A stretch of 64,000 nt of DNA, taken from VXNE01 sp965248075. Lineage in GTDB: Bacteria > Pseudomonadota > Gammaproteobacteria > Pseudomonadales > Azotimanducaceae. The stretch's first letter is position 1, and each line of letters opens with the position of its first letter. The position numbers and the translations under genes were made by a program. The notes under the pieces were generated by a model. The model had not been told where the DNA came from. It saw only the letters and a program-made list of their open reading frames with translations, and searched no databases. Location: positions 1,364,001-1,428,000 of the forward strand of contig CBDFIL010000003.1 of NCBI GenBank assembly GCA_965248075.1, written 5' to 3'. This document shows, in pieces, positions 34,278-42,221 of this stretch.

Positions 34278-34391
34278 CTACATCCGGTAACCGACCTCGA
34301 TCCCGATCTGCCGCGGCCGGTGCCAATAGTAGGTCGCCACGTTCTCGATGTTGCGGATGATCTCTTCGTTGGCCCGGTTCGTCGCCCAGCC
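34278..34391 (-). pseudogene. C-terminal remnant of a TonB-dependent receptor
   Basis: The minus strand reads ATNRANEEIIRNIENVATYY, then WHRPRQIGIEVGYRM and a TAG stop. The PRQIGIEVGYRM end is the typical last beta-strand of a TonB-dependent receptor. Nothing upstream remains: the sequence runs directly into the stop codon of the amidase gene at 34400, in another frame. Only about 36 codons survive. It is too short for the main coding search and easily missed. It is on the same strand as the N-terminal remnant at 31881-32060, but in the wrong order for a simple split gene. Confidence 0.65.
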
Positions 34392-34399
34392 AACGCGTC

Positions 34400-35806
34400 T
34401 CAGCCCAGCTCCGGGTGTGCCTCGAACCCGGCAGCAGCTTCGAACGCGCTCCCCATGCGGACCAGCGCGGCCTCGCCGAGGCGGGGTCCGATCAACTGGA
34501 AGGCCCGCGGCACGCCTTCGCCGTCGAGACCGATCGGCAGCGTGATGGTCGGGTGGCCGGAGTAGTCGAAAGGCGCCGTGAACTGGATGAACGGCGCCAT
34601 GCCCTCCTCCGGCACGCGGGTGCCGAAGTCCGTCAAGGGAGGCGGCGTGATCATGCAGGGCGCCGCGATGGCCTGCACCTCGGAGAGCGTCGCGTCAAGC
34701 TCCGCCCGGAAACGCTCCCGCGCCCGTTCGAGGCGCGCGTAGTCCGTCGCGTCGGCGCCCTGCCCGAGGGCCAGCAGCCGGGCGAGGTCGGGACCGTAGT
34801 CCTCCTGGCGCGACGGCCAGGTCGCCGCATGCGCGAGCGCGCACTCCACGCCGCAGGTGATCGCCCAGCCCTCCACGAGGTCGGCGCAGTTCGGCATGCG
34901 GATGTCCACGATGCGCGCGCCCGCTGCCTGGAGCACATCGAGCGCGTCCTCCACCGCCCCGACGGCTGCGGGGGCGACGCCCGCTCCGATGTAGTCCCGG
35001 TCCACGCCGACGGCGAAGCCGGCCAGGCCGCCGCCCGTTTCCGCGACGTAGTTGGGCACCGCGGCCGGCAGCGACGTCGGGTCTTTCGGGTCCTGCCCGG
35101 CCATCACGCCGAGCATTCGCGCCGCGTCCTCCACGGTGCGCGTCATCGGCCCGATGTGGTCGAGGGACTCCGCCAGGGGGAAGGCGCCGTGCCGGCTGAC
35201 GCGCCCGTAGGTGGGCTTGATGCCGACCAGCCCGCAGCAGGCGGAGGGAAAGCGAATGCTGCCGCCGGTGTCCGAGCCGAGCGCCCCGTACGCCAGTCCG
35301 GCCGCCACCGAAACTCCGGAACCGGACGACGAGACCCCGGTCCAGCGTTCCGCGGCCCAGGGATTCACCGGGGGCGCGACGTCCGGGTGGTGGTTCGAGA
35401 ACGCCCCCTCGGTGAGCTTGACCTTGCCGAGGATCACGGCTCCGGCCGCCTTGAGCCGCGTCACGACCGTGGCGTCTTCCGGTGGCAGCCAGTCGGCCAG
35501 TACGCGCGTTCCGCACGTCGTCACGATGTCCCCGGTCCAGAGCAGGTCCTTGAGCGCAATCGGCACGCCGTGCAGGGGTCCGAGGGGTTCGCCGTTCGCG
35601 CGCCGGGTGTCGAGTGCGGCGGCCTGCGCCAGCGCCCGTTCCCCGGTCACCGTGACGTACGCCTTGAGTTCCGGATCGAGGCGTCCGATGCGCGCCAGCA
35701 TCGCCTCGGTGACCGCCACGGCCGAGAACGCGCCGCTCTTCAGCCGCCGGCAGACGTCCGACAGCGAGAGGTAATGCAGCGGGACGTCCGCGACGGGCGC
35801 GCTCAT
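34400..35806 (-). CDS. Amidase-signature family hydrolase
   Basis: A 468-residue amidase-signature protein. The Ser-cisSer-Lys triad is visible: K86 (ALKDLLW), cis-Ser at about 159-160 (GVSSSGSGVS), and the nucleophile S183 (GSDTGGSIRFPS). Domain length is normal. These enzymes hydrolyse amides, including indoleacetamide-type and peptide amides; GatA itself is unlikely because no gatB/C is near. Its ATG overlaps the stop of the FAD-oxidase gene (ATGA, 4 bp), so the two are translationally coupled. The longer frame to 36802 is a shadow of that oxidase. The pair may convert an amide to an acid that the oxidase then handles. Confidence 0.88.
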   Translation of the reverse strand: MSAPVADVPLHYLSLSDVCRRLKSGAFSAVAVTEAMLARIGRLDPELKAYVTVTGERALAQAAALDTRRANGEPLGPLHGVPIALKDLLWTGDIVTTCGTRVLADWLPPEDATVVTRLKAAGAVILGKVKLTEGAFSNHHPDVAPPVNPWAAERWTGVSSSGSGVSVAAGLAYGALGSDTGGSIRFPSACCGLVGIKPTYGRVSRHGAFPLAESLDHIGPMTRTVEDAARMLGVMAGQDPKDPTSLPAAVPNYVAETGGGLAGFAVGVDRDYIGAGVAPAAVGAVEDALDVLQAAGARIVDIRMPNCADLVEGWAITCGVECALAHAATWPSRQEDYGPDLARLLALGQGADATDYARLERARERFRAELDATLSEVQAIAAPCMITPPPLTDFGTRVPEEGMAPFIQFTAPFDYSGHPTITLPIGLDGEGVPRAFQLIGPRLGEAALVRMGSAFEAAAGFEAHPELG

Positions 35807-37206
35807 GCGGCGACGCCCACCCTCCCGCTCTCGTCGAAGATCTTCCCGGGATTCAGGATGCCCCTGGGGTCCAGCGCCTGTTTCAGCGAGCGCATGAGGA
35901 CGATCTCCTCCGGCGTGCGCGATACCGACAGCCACGCCTTCTTGTCGAGCCCCACGCCATGCTCCGCGGAGACCGAGCCGCCGATGCCCGCGAGCGGCTG
36001 GTAGACGGCGCGATCCACGCCTTCCTTTGCGCTGTGGTCGTTGCCCGCGGAGATGCCGAAGTGCAGGTTGCCGTCGCCGAGGTGCCCGAACGCGAAGTTG
36101 CGGTAGGTGCCGAAGGTCTCGGCCAGCCCGCGGTTCACGTCCTCCACGTAAGCCTCCATCCGCGGGATCGGCAGGCTGACGTCGTAGATGAACAGCGGCG
36201 GAAAGCGATTGCACTGCTCCACGTCGTCGCGCATCGCCCAGAGTTCCAGCCGCTGCGCCTCGCTCTGGGCGATCACGGCGTCGGTCACCAAGCCCGCCCC
36301 GTAGGCGTCCTCGAGCGCGGCCTCGGCGCGGGCCTTGTCCGTCTCGGCATCGCCGCCCATCGCCTCGATCAGGACGTAGTAGGGATGGTCCTGAGACAGC
36401 GGCGGGCGCTGCTTGGCCGGCGGCGTGCTCACGAGCCGGTAGAAGTTGTTCCACAGCACCTCGAACGCGGACAGGGCACCACCGAGACGCGCGTCCATGA
36501 GCTTCAGCAGCGCCGGAAGCTTGTCGAACTCGTCGACGGCCACGAACAGCGTCTCCTGACTGCGCGGCTTCTCCCGCAGGCGCAGGACGGCGCGCGTCAC
36601 GATACCGAGGCTGCCTTCGCTGCCGATGAACAGCTGTTTCAGGTCGTAGCCGGCGTTGTTCTTGATCATCTCGTTCATCGACGACACCACGGTGCCATCG
36701 GCCAGCACGGCCTCGAGGCCGAGCACCATGTCCCGGGTCATGCCATAGCGGATGACCCGGTTGCCGCCGGCGTTGGTCGAGATGTTGCCGCCGATGGTGC
36801 AACTGCCGCGTCCGCCGAGGTCGAGCGGGTACATCAGTCCGTGTTCGTCCGCGTGTTCCTGGACGGCCTGCAGCACGACACCCGCCTCGACGGTCATGGT
36901 GCGGTTGGTGCGGTCGACGCCCTCGATGCGGTGCATGTGTTCAAGGGACAGCACGACGTCGCCGCGCTCGGTGATGGCGCTGCCGACCAGGCCCGTCAGG
37001 CCGCCATGGGCCACGACAGACTGTCTCGCGCGGTGACAGGCGGCCAGCACGGCGCTGACCTCTGCGGTGCTGCGCGGGCGTACGAGGGTCTGTGCCTCGA
37101 TGGACTCGCTCATCCAGATACCCGCCGCACGGCCGTTGACGTCGGCGCCGGTCAATACGCCGCCCGGCCCCGTGATGTCGGCCAGGGTTTGCAGAAGGTC
37201 CGCCAT
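35803..37206 (-). CDS. FAD-binding oxidase, GlcD/D-lactate dehydrogenase type
   Basis: A 467-residue oxidase with the PCMH-type FAD domain: VVAHGGLTGLVGSAITERGDVV (diphosphate contacts), GSCTIGGNISTNAGG, and IGSEGSLGIVTRA. A C-terminal FAD-oxidase domain follows, with the FGHLGDGNLHF and EHGVGLDKK motifs. Members oxidise 2-hydroxy acids (glycolate, D-lactate, D-2-hydroxyglutarate) to 2-oxo acids. AGGGGGG lies just before the ATG at 37206. It is the first gene of a two-gene operon with the amidase. All motifs look intact. Substrate specificity cannot be read from the sequence. Confidence 0.88.
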   Translation of the reverse strand: MADLLQTLADITGPGGVLTGADVNGRAAGIWMSESIEAQTLVRPRSTAEVSAVLAACHRARQSVVAHGGLTGLVGSAITERGDVVLSLEHMHRIEGVDRTNRTMTVEAGVVLQAVQEHADEHGLMYPLDLGGRGSCTIGGNISTNAGGNRVIRYGMTRDMVLGLEAVLADGTVVSSMNEMIKNNAGYDLKQLFIGSEGSLGIVTRAVLRLREKPRSQETLFVAVDEFDKLPALLKLMDARLGGALSAFEVLWNNFYRLVSTPPAKQRPPLSQDHPYYVLIEAMGGDAETDKARAEAALEDAYGAGLVTDAVIAQSEAQRLELWAMRDDVEQCNRFPPLFIYDVSLPIPRMEAYVEDVNRGLAETFGTYRNFAFGHLGDGNLHFGISAGNDHSAKEGVDRAVYQPLAGIGGSVSAEHGVGLDKKAWLSVSRTPEEIVLMRSLKQALDPRGILNPGKIFDESGRVGVAA

Positions 37207-37428
37207 GTCGCCCCCCTTGATTTCGCTCTGTGCCAGACGAGCGCGCAGACCCCCGGAAACGCCGCGGGGCCGCGCCCTCAAGCGCTCGGGAGTGTAGCAC
37301 GCACCCCCGGCTCCACAGACCCCGCCACGGCGCCCGCAGCCCCCGGGAACCCTCCTCCTGTGCGCATGGAACCGCCAGCTAGCGTGCCGTATGCTCCGGG
37401 ACCTTTTGCATCACCAAGAGTCCGAGAA

Positions 37429-37533
37429 ATGTCTTACGAGACGGTGCTCTACGAGGTCTCGGACCGGATCGCGACCATCACCCTGAACCGTCCCGAGCGG
37501 ATGAACGCGTGGAACGGGACCATGGCCGCCGAG
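37429..37533 (+). pseudogene. 5' remnant of an enoyl-CoA hydratase gene
   Basis: About 35 codons, starting MSYETVLYEVSDRIATITL and running through NRPERMNAWNGTMAAE, match the N-terminus of enoyl-CoA hydratase/isomerase proteins. After that the frame turns into GC-rich repeat sequence and a REPIN-like element, with no trace of the oxyanion motifs that should follow. It is a truncated gene, probably broken by a deletion or repeat insertion. The preceding 220 nt (37207-37428) between it and the divergent oxidase gene hold no gene. Confidence 0.7.
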
Positions 37534-37569
37534 GCAGCTCTCCGCAGCCCGGAATCTCCCCGAGGGGCT

Positions 37570-37647
37570 GTAGGGGCGACCCTCGCGGTCGCCCGTCCCG
37601 CAGTCGTGCAGGCCGCAGGAACGGGACGGGACAAGCCCGTCCCCTAC
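37570..37647. repeat. REPIN-like double hairpin
   Basis: The unit is bounded by GTAGGGG and CCCCTAC. Inside it are two perfect hairpins: GGGCGACC-ctcgc-GGTCGCCC (37574-37594) and GGGACGGG-acaag-CCCGTCCC (37623-37643). Two inverted REP-like sequences in tandem are the hallmark of a REPIN. It lies directly after the truncated enoyl-CoA hydratase. Confidence 0.65.
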
Positions 37648-37789
37648 AACGCCCGCGCCGGGACCGTGCACGAATTCGATACGGGACGGAGTCTGCTCCC
37701 TGCAACCACGCCCGTGTCAACTACGCCCGTTGCCGTTCCGTCGTCGCTCGAAGTACGCTTCCCCGGATCAACGAACGACGAGGCTCTCC

Positions 37790-38737
37790 ATGACCGCTGC
37801 ACATTTCGGCGCCACCATTCCCCAGATCAAGCGGCCCTGGGTCGCCGCCGCGGAAGCCGCCCACGCGTTCGAGCGCATGGGCTACGACTCGCTGTGGGTC
37901 TGCGACCACTTCTACGGTCCCCAGTCCCCGCAGCTTCCGATCCTGGAGGCATGGTCGATGGTGTCGGCGCTCGGCGCAATCACCGAGCGGGTCGAGATCG
38001 GCACGCTGGTGACGCCGGCCGGCATGCGCAACCCGGCGCAACTCGGCAAGGTGATCGCGACGGCGGACAACATCGCCGGCGGACGGGTGATCGCCGGACT
38101 CGGCGGCGGCTGGATGCCCCGCGAGTTCACCGACTTCGGCGTGCCGTTCCGCTCCACGGGCGAGCGCCTGGTGCAGTTGCGGGAAACGGTCGAACTGCTG
38201 AGGCGCATGTGGGGCGAGGAGGACGAAGTGTCCTACGACGGCCGGTTCGTGCAGGCGGAGAACGTCGTGTGCCAGCCCAAGCCGCCGCGCCGCATTCCGA
38301 TCCTGATCGGCGGCGCGGGAGAGCAGGTCACCCTGAAGCTGACCGCCGAACACGCCGACGTGTGGAACAACCTTGCGGGGCAACAGGCGAACCTCGGCCA
38401 CAAGGTCGACGTGCTGAAGCGCCACTGCGACACCGTGGGCCGGGACTTCTCCGAGATCGTCGTGAGCCAGCAATGCCTCGTCACGCTCGCCGCGGACGAG
38501 GCGAGCGCAGGACCCATGGCCGACCGCGCGCAGAAGATCTTCGGCGGGCACATGGGCGATCCCAAGGGGCCCATCGCCATCACCGGCACCGCCCAGCAGT
38601 GCGTCGACGCGATCGGCAAGCACATCGAACTCGGCTGCACGATGTTCGTGATGGAGTTCTTCGGACGCGACACGATGGTGCCGGCGCAGCTCTTCGCAGA
38701 GGAGGTCGCGCCGCACTTCCGCGCGGCTGCGGCGTAG
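37790..38737 (+). CDS. LLM-class flavin/F420-dependent oxidoreductase
   Basis: A 315-residue bacterial luciferase-like TIM-barrel. Markers include FERMGYDSLWVCDHF, the EIGTLVTPAGMRNP strand, IAGGRVIAGLGGGWMPREF, and PPRRIPILIGGAGE. Such enzymes use reduced FMN or F420 to oxidise or reduce alcohols and ketones. The ATG at 37790 has GAGG 6 nt upstream; the earlier in-frame start at 37730 falls in repeat-rich DNA. It stands alone between the broken enoyl-CoA hydratase and the convergent VOC gene. Another LLM protein, of a different subgroup, occurs at 42221-43315. Confidence 0.88.
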   Translation: MTAAHFGATIPQIKRPWVAAAEAAHAFERMGYDSLWVCDHFYGPQSPQLPILEAWSMVSALGAITERVEIGTLVTPAGMRNPAQLGKVIATADNIAGGRVIAGLGGGWMPREFTDFGVPFRSTGERLVQLRETVELLRRMWGEEDEVSYDGRFVQAENVVCQPKPPRRIPILIGGAGEQVTLKLTAEHADVWNNLAGQQANLGHKVDVLKRHCDTVGRDFSEIVVSQQCLVTLAADEASAGPMADRAQKIFGGHMGDPKGPIAITGTAQQCVDAIGKHIELGCTMFVMEFFGRDTMVPAQLFAEEVAPHFRAAAA

Positions 38738-38791
38738 TTCCAGCGTCGCGTTCGGCTCACCGCCAGGGGGCGGCGCGCTGGCACGCCTGGA

Positions 38792-39232
38792 TTACTCCTC
38801 CCAATGGGGCGGGTTGTTCAGCGGCGGCATCGTCTGCCCGAGCTGGAACAGCACCCCGCAGGCGCTCCGGGGCGAAATGAAGGCGTCCATGAACTCCGGG
38901 TGGTCGAGGTGCTTGTCGACGACGCGCACCCCCTGCTCCTCGAGCCTGTCGACCTTCTCGGCGAGATCGGGAGTCTGCAGCGTGATGTGGTGCACGCCCT
39001 CGCCACGCTTCTCGAGAAATTTCGCGAGGAAACCATCATCGTCGAGCGGGTCGAGCAGTTCGATGCAGAAGCCGTCGAGGTCGAAGACGGCGAAGCGAAA
39101 CCCCTGCGTTTGGTCTTCCCGCATGTAGCGGAACGTCGCCCCGAGGGACTCCTCGAAAAACACGCGCGCCTGTTCGATGTCGCGCACCGCGATGCCGACG
39201 TGATCGAAACGGCCCAACGGTTGATCGGCCAT
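38792..39232 (-). CDS. VOC-family protein (methylmalonyl-CoA epimerase-like)
   Basis: A 146-residue vicinal-oxygen-chelate protein made of two beta-alpha-beta-beta-beta units. Metal-ligand positions appear as H11 (FDHVGIAV), E58 (CIELLD) and the His pair in VHHITLQTP. The layout and length fit methylmalonyl-CoA epimerase, although glyoxalase-like lyases and dioxygenases share it and the fourth ligand is not certain. GGGAGGG precedes the ATG. It lies 54 nt downstream of an amidohydrolase gene on the same strand and is probably co-transcribed with it. Confidence 0.8.
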   Translation of the reverse strand: MADQPLGRFDHVGIAVRDIEQARVFFEESLGATFRYMREDQTQGFRFAVFDLDGFCIELLDPLDDDGFLAKFLEKRGEGVHHITLQTPDLAEKVDRLEEQGVRVVDKHLDHPEFMDAFISPRSACGVLFQLGQTMPPLNNPPHWEE

Positions 39233-39286
39233 GTCTGACCCTCCCTGTCAGCGGTTGAGAACGGCAGCCACGCGCCGATCGGCGCA

Positions 39287-40447
39287 CTACGCCGCGTTCT
39301 GATAGAGGTCGAGGAAGTTCCGCGCGAAGAAGCGGTCGAGCGTCGGCTCGTCCATCCCGGCGAGCGTCCGGCCGAAGCGGCCCAACGGGTCGCGTCCGCC
39401 TTCGGCATGGGGATAGTCCGAGGAGAACAGGTAGAGCTCGGCCGCGGACTCCTCGATGAGCCGGCCGGCGTTCTCGAACGCGTACGGCGTGAAGCGCAGT
39501 TGCTCGCGCGCCTGCTCGGACGGCTTGCGTCGCATCTCGGCCAGATGCGGTTCGGAACGGGACCAGATGTCGACCGCGTGATCGAGCCGCCGCAGGGTGT
39601 CCGGCACCCAGCCGGCGCCCAGTTCGATCACGCCGCCACGCAGATTCGGGAACTGCTCGAGGACACCGTCGAGAATCAGCACGGAGATGAACCGCTGCGC
39701 GGAGTGGAACACCACGGAGAGATCCTTCGAGCCGATCACCTCCGCCCCACCCCGCGCGCTCTGACGCTCCGAGTGACCGTCGTTCATCCACTCGTCGTCG
39801 ATGCTGAGCGGGCTCGAGCCGACGTGCAGCAGGAACGGCACGCGGCGTTCCTGGAGCGTCGCCCAGATGGCATCGTGGTCGGGATGCCCGGGCGAACGTC
39901 CGCCGGGCGCATGGGAAGCGATCCAGATCGCCTGCAGGCCCAGCTCCAGCGCCGCCTCGATTTCGGCCAGCGCACGCACCGGGTCGGTGAGCGGGACCGC
40001 CGCGACCCCCATGAGCCGCGGCTCGCCCTCGCAGAACTCCGCCATCGCGCGGTTGTGGGCCGCGGCCGTGGCATAGCAGAGGTCGACATCCGGCTCACGG
40101 AAGACGTACCCGGAGCAGAACGAAGAGAACACGACCTGCCGCTCGAAGCCCAGCAGCGTCAGCGCGGTCGAGCGCTCCGACGTGTTGAAGGAACCCAGGG
40201 CATCGTGCCACTTCGGGCCCTTGGTCAGTCCGTCTCCCAGCGCCGTGAGCCGCTCCACCAGCTCCGGCGGATGGCCGCGTCGGCCGCGGTAATCCCGCAT
40301 CCGGATCGCTTCGATCGCGAGGCCGACTTCCATGAGGGTCGGGACCCGGTCGCGCATACGGGCCTCGGCGTGCCGCGTCAGGAAATCCGGCAACTCCATC
40401 AGATGGCTGTCGGCGTCGAGAATGCGGCGGCTGCCGGCGTAGGTCAT
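39287..40447 (-). CDS. Amidohydrolase family 2 protein
   Basis: A 386-residue metal-dependent hydrolase/decarboxylase. It opens with ILDADSHLMELPDF, the first metal motif of the amidohydrolase 2 family, has HVGSSPLSIDD in the middle, and ends with LFSSDYPHAEGGRDPL carrying the late Asp. The ATG at 40447 is preferred to a TTG three codons further up; no clear ribosome site supports either. The neighbours are a VOC protein downstream and a secreted metallo-beta-lactamase-fold protein upstream on the same strand. Substrate is unknown; LigW/ACMSD-type decarboxylation of an aromatic or ring-derived acid is the family's common role. Confidence 0.85.
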   Translation of the reverse strand: MTYAGSRRILDADSHLMELPDFLTRHAEARMRDRVPTLMEVGLAIEAIRMRDYRGRRGHPPELVERLTALGDGLTKGPKWHDALGSFNTSERSTALTLLGFERQVVFSSFCSGYVFREPDVDLCYATAAAHNRAMAEFCEGEPRLMGVAAVPLTDPVRALAEIEAALELGLQAIWIASHAPGGRSPGHPDHDAIWATLQERRVPFLLHVGSSPLSIDDEWMNDGHSERQSARGGAEVIGSKDLSVVFHSAQRFISVLILDGVLEQFPNLRGGVIELGAGWVPDTLRRLDHAVDIWSRSEPHLAEMRRKPSEQAREQLRFTPYAFENAGRLIEESAAELYLFSSDYPHAEGGRDPLGRFGRTLAGMDEPTLDRFFARNFLDLYQNAA

Positions 40448-40504
40448 GGCGTGCAACCGTATGACGTGGGTGACGACCTGAATACCACGAACGTCAGGCG
40501 TCCG

Positions 40505-41386
40505 CTACTGCGCGTAAGCCGCGTCGCTCTGTCGGACGATGCCGATCCAGCCCTCGGCGCTGATGAAGCCCGATCCCCACTCCGGCCACCGCCCGAACCC
40601 GTCGCGCTCGAGGTCCTCGATCGTGCCGTTCGCCACGGCCTCGCGGACCATCGCCTGGCTCTCGCGGATCACCTGCACGGACTCGCGCAGGTCGGCAACG
40701 CCGGCCAGGGGACCGTGTCCCGGAATGACGCGTGTCTCCGCCGGAATCATGTCCAGCACCGCTTCGAGGTTCGCGAGGACGCCGTCCACCGAGCCGCCGC
40801 TCGGCACGTCCACGTAGGGGAACCGCCCCTTGAAGAAATGGTCGCCCATGTGGATGACGCCGGCGTTGCGGAACCACACCACGGCATCGCCATCCGTATG
40901 CCCCCGCGGAAAATGGATGACATCGATGCGGTCGCCGTTGAAGTAGAGCCGCAGGCGGTCGTCGAAGGTGACGACCGGCAACCCGGCAGCGGCCATGTCC
41001 CCGGCAGCGAGTCGCACCCGCACGTTCTCATGGGCGACGATGACTCCGGTACTGCCGAAGAACGGGTTGCCACCGGTATGGTCGCCGTGGAAATGCGTAT
41101 TCAGGACGAAGCGCGGCTGACCGCTACCGAGCGCCTCGATCGCCGCGGCGATGCGGTCGGTCAGCGGCATGAACTGATCGTCCACCATCAGCACGCCGTC
41201 CGGACCCGCGCTGATGCCGATGTTGCCGCCGCTGCCCTCGAGCATATGCACGGCGTCGGCGACGTGGGTGGTCTTGATCTCCACGTCCGCGAACCGGTCC
41301 GCGGGCTGCGCCAACGCAGCGGTGGCAAGACAGGACAGGGCGAGCAGGCCGAACACTCGGCGCGCGGCGGTCGGGACATTCCTCAT
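40505..41386 (-). CDS. Secreted metallo-beta-lactamase-fold hydrolase
   Basis: A 293-residue protein with a clear signal peptide (residues 1-26, LLALSCLATAALAQ). The MBL fold is shown by the zinc motif THFHGDHTGG, then FPRGHTDGDAVVW (His), HMGDHFFKG (Asp) and IPGHGPL (last His). Such exported MBL proteins include quinoprotein-relay-like and lactonase-like hydrolases; the sequence does not say which. GGAGAAG precedes the ATG. It starts just after a stem-loop (41406-41426) and runs in the same direction as the amidohydrolase that follows, 57 nt on. Confidence 0.88.
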   Translation of the reverse strand: MRNVPTAARRVFGLLALSCLATAALAQPADRFADVEIKTTHVADAVHMLEGSGGNIGISAGPDGVLMVDDQFMPLTDRIAAAIEALGSGQPRFVLNTHFHGDHTGGNPFFGSTGVIVAHENVRVRLAAGDMAAAGLPVVTFDDRLRLYFNGDRIDVIHFPRGHTDGDAVVWFRNAGVIHMGDHFFKGRFPYVDVPSGGSVDGVLANLEAVLDMIPAETRVIPGHGPLAGVADLRESVQVIRESQAMVREAVANGTIEDLERDGFGRWPEWGSGFISAEGWIGIVRQSDAAYAQ

Positions 41387-41405
41387 GACGCTTCTCCACG
41401 GGATG

Positions 41406-41426
41406 GGCCCCGTTCGAGACGGGGCC
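41406..41426 (-). terminator. Stem-loop between the ADC-like and MBL genes
   Basis: GGCCCCGT-TCGAG-ACGGGGCC is a perfect 8-bp stem with a 5-nt loop, 57 nt after the ADC-like stop and 20 nt before the MBL start on the minus strand. No U-run follows, so it may be a weak terminator for the upstream operon or a leader structure. Confidence 0.45.
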
Positions 41427-41483
41427 AGGTGAGCAATGCCGGAATCTTAGCAGTCTGACGGGGGGTGCCGGCGGCCCGCCACG

Positions 41484-42221
41484 TCAAGCCAGTCTCTCGG
41501 TCCCCTCGAACGCGGTCACATCCGGCCGCGTTGCGAAGCGCGGCCGGGACAGCGTCCCATTGCCGGACGCGCCGAACGCCACCACCGGCCAGGTCGGCTG
41601 CAGCCGCGGCTGCCCCCAGGCGTCGGCGTCGAACACCTCGAGTACCGGGGTGTACCGCTCGGCCCGGATCACCTCCCAGGACGGATCGAACTGCACCAGT
41701 CGCAACCCCGCGGCGGTCCGTGCCGCGTGCATCGTCGCGAAGAACTGCAGGTCCGACGGCCGCAGCAGGTCCGGATCGTCCCCGCGCACCGCGAGCACCG
41801 TTTCCCCGTCCACCGCGACGGCGACGTCGGCCGCATCGTAGTGCCGGTCCACCGACACCTGTCCCGCCACGGCGGCAAGTCCCCAGTGTTCGGCCAACGC
41901 CGCGCCCGCGCTGGCGTTGTCGATCACCGCCGAGACGAGGAATCCGCGCGGCCGCGCCCCGCTGCGGCAGGACAGCCGCAATTGGGCCACGTTGAACGCG
42001 CCCCAGGGCGAATCCGACACGGACCACACGACGAACATTGCCATGGGCGGCAGTGTCGGGTGCAGCGCCGGCGGATACATCGCGACGATGTCCGACGCCG
42101 CAATCTCGTAGCTCCACTGGAGCATCTCGACGTCCGTCAACGTGATCGGCTCGGCATCGAACGCGCGCAGCACCGGCGCATTCGGTACGAGCGTGTCGAG
42201 TGGGGTCGTCCCGGACAGCAT
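41484..42221 (-). CDS. Acetoacetate decarboxylase-superfamily-like protein
   Basis: A 245-residue protein whose N-terminal half (MYPPALHPTLPP and the following strands, then FNVAQLRLSCRSGARPRGF) resembles the ADC fold. I do not find the lysine-bearing segment of true ADCs, so decarboxylase activity is doubtful. Its ATG overlaps the stop of the LLM gene (TGATG), showing tight coupling: MFS transporter, LLM oxidoreductase and this protein form one operon. A role in processing the same imported or exported compound is inferred. The longer frame to 42356 is a shadow of the LLM gene. Confidence 0.55.
   Translation of the reverse strand: MLSGTTPLDTLVPNAPVLRAFDAEPITLTDVEMLQWSYEIAASDIVAMYPPALHPTLPPMAMFVVWSVSDSPWGAFNVAQLRLSCRSGARPRGFLVSAVIDNASAGAALAEHWGLAAVAGQVSVDRHYDAADVAVAVDGETVLAVRGDDPDLLRPSDLQFFATMHAARTAAGLRLVQFDPSWEVIRAERYTPVLEVFDADAWGQPRLQPTWPVVAFGASGNGTLSRPRFATRPDVTAFEGTERLA

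Noticed and set aside
34400..35806. GatA (glutamyl-tRNA amidotransferase subunit A)
   Set aside because: The amidase-signature triad is shared with GatA, but gatB and gatC are absent and the gene is coupled to a 2-hydroxy-acid oxidase, so a catabolic amidase is more likely.
34400..36802. An 800-residue protein made by extending the amidase upstream
   Set aside because: The added N-terminal part overlaps the FAD-oxidase gene in another frame and is low-complexity Arg/Gly. The ATG at 35806 with a 4-bp overlap is the natural start.
35959..38880. A 973-codon plus-strand frame
   Set aside because: It runs antisense to the FAD-oxidase and out of frame through the LLM gene. Only the short enoyl-CoA hydratase remnant within it (37429-37533) resembles a real protein.
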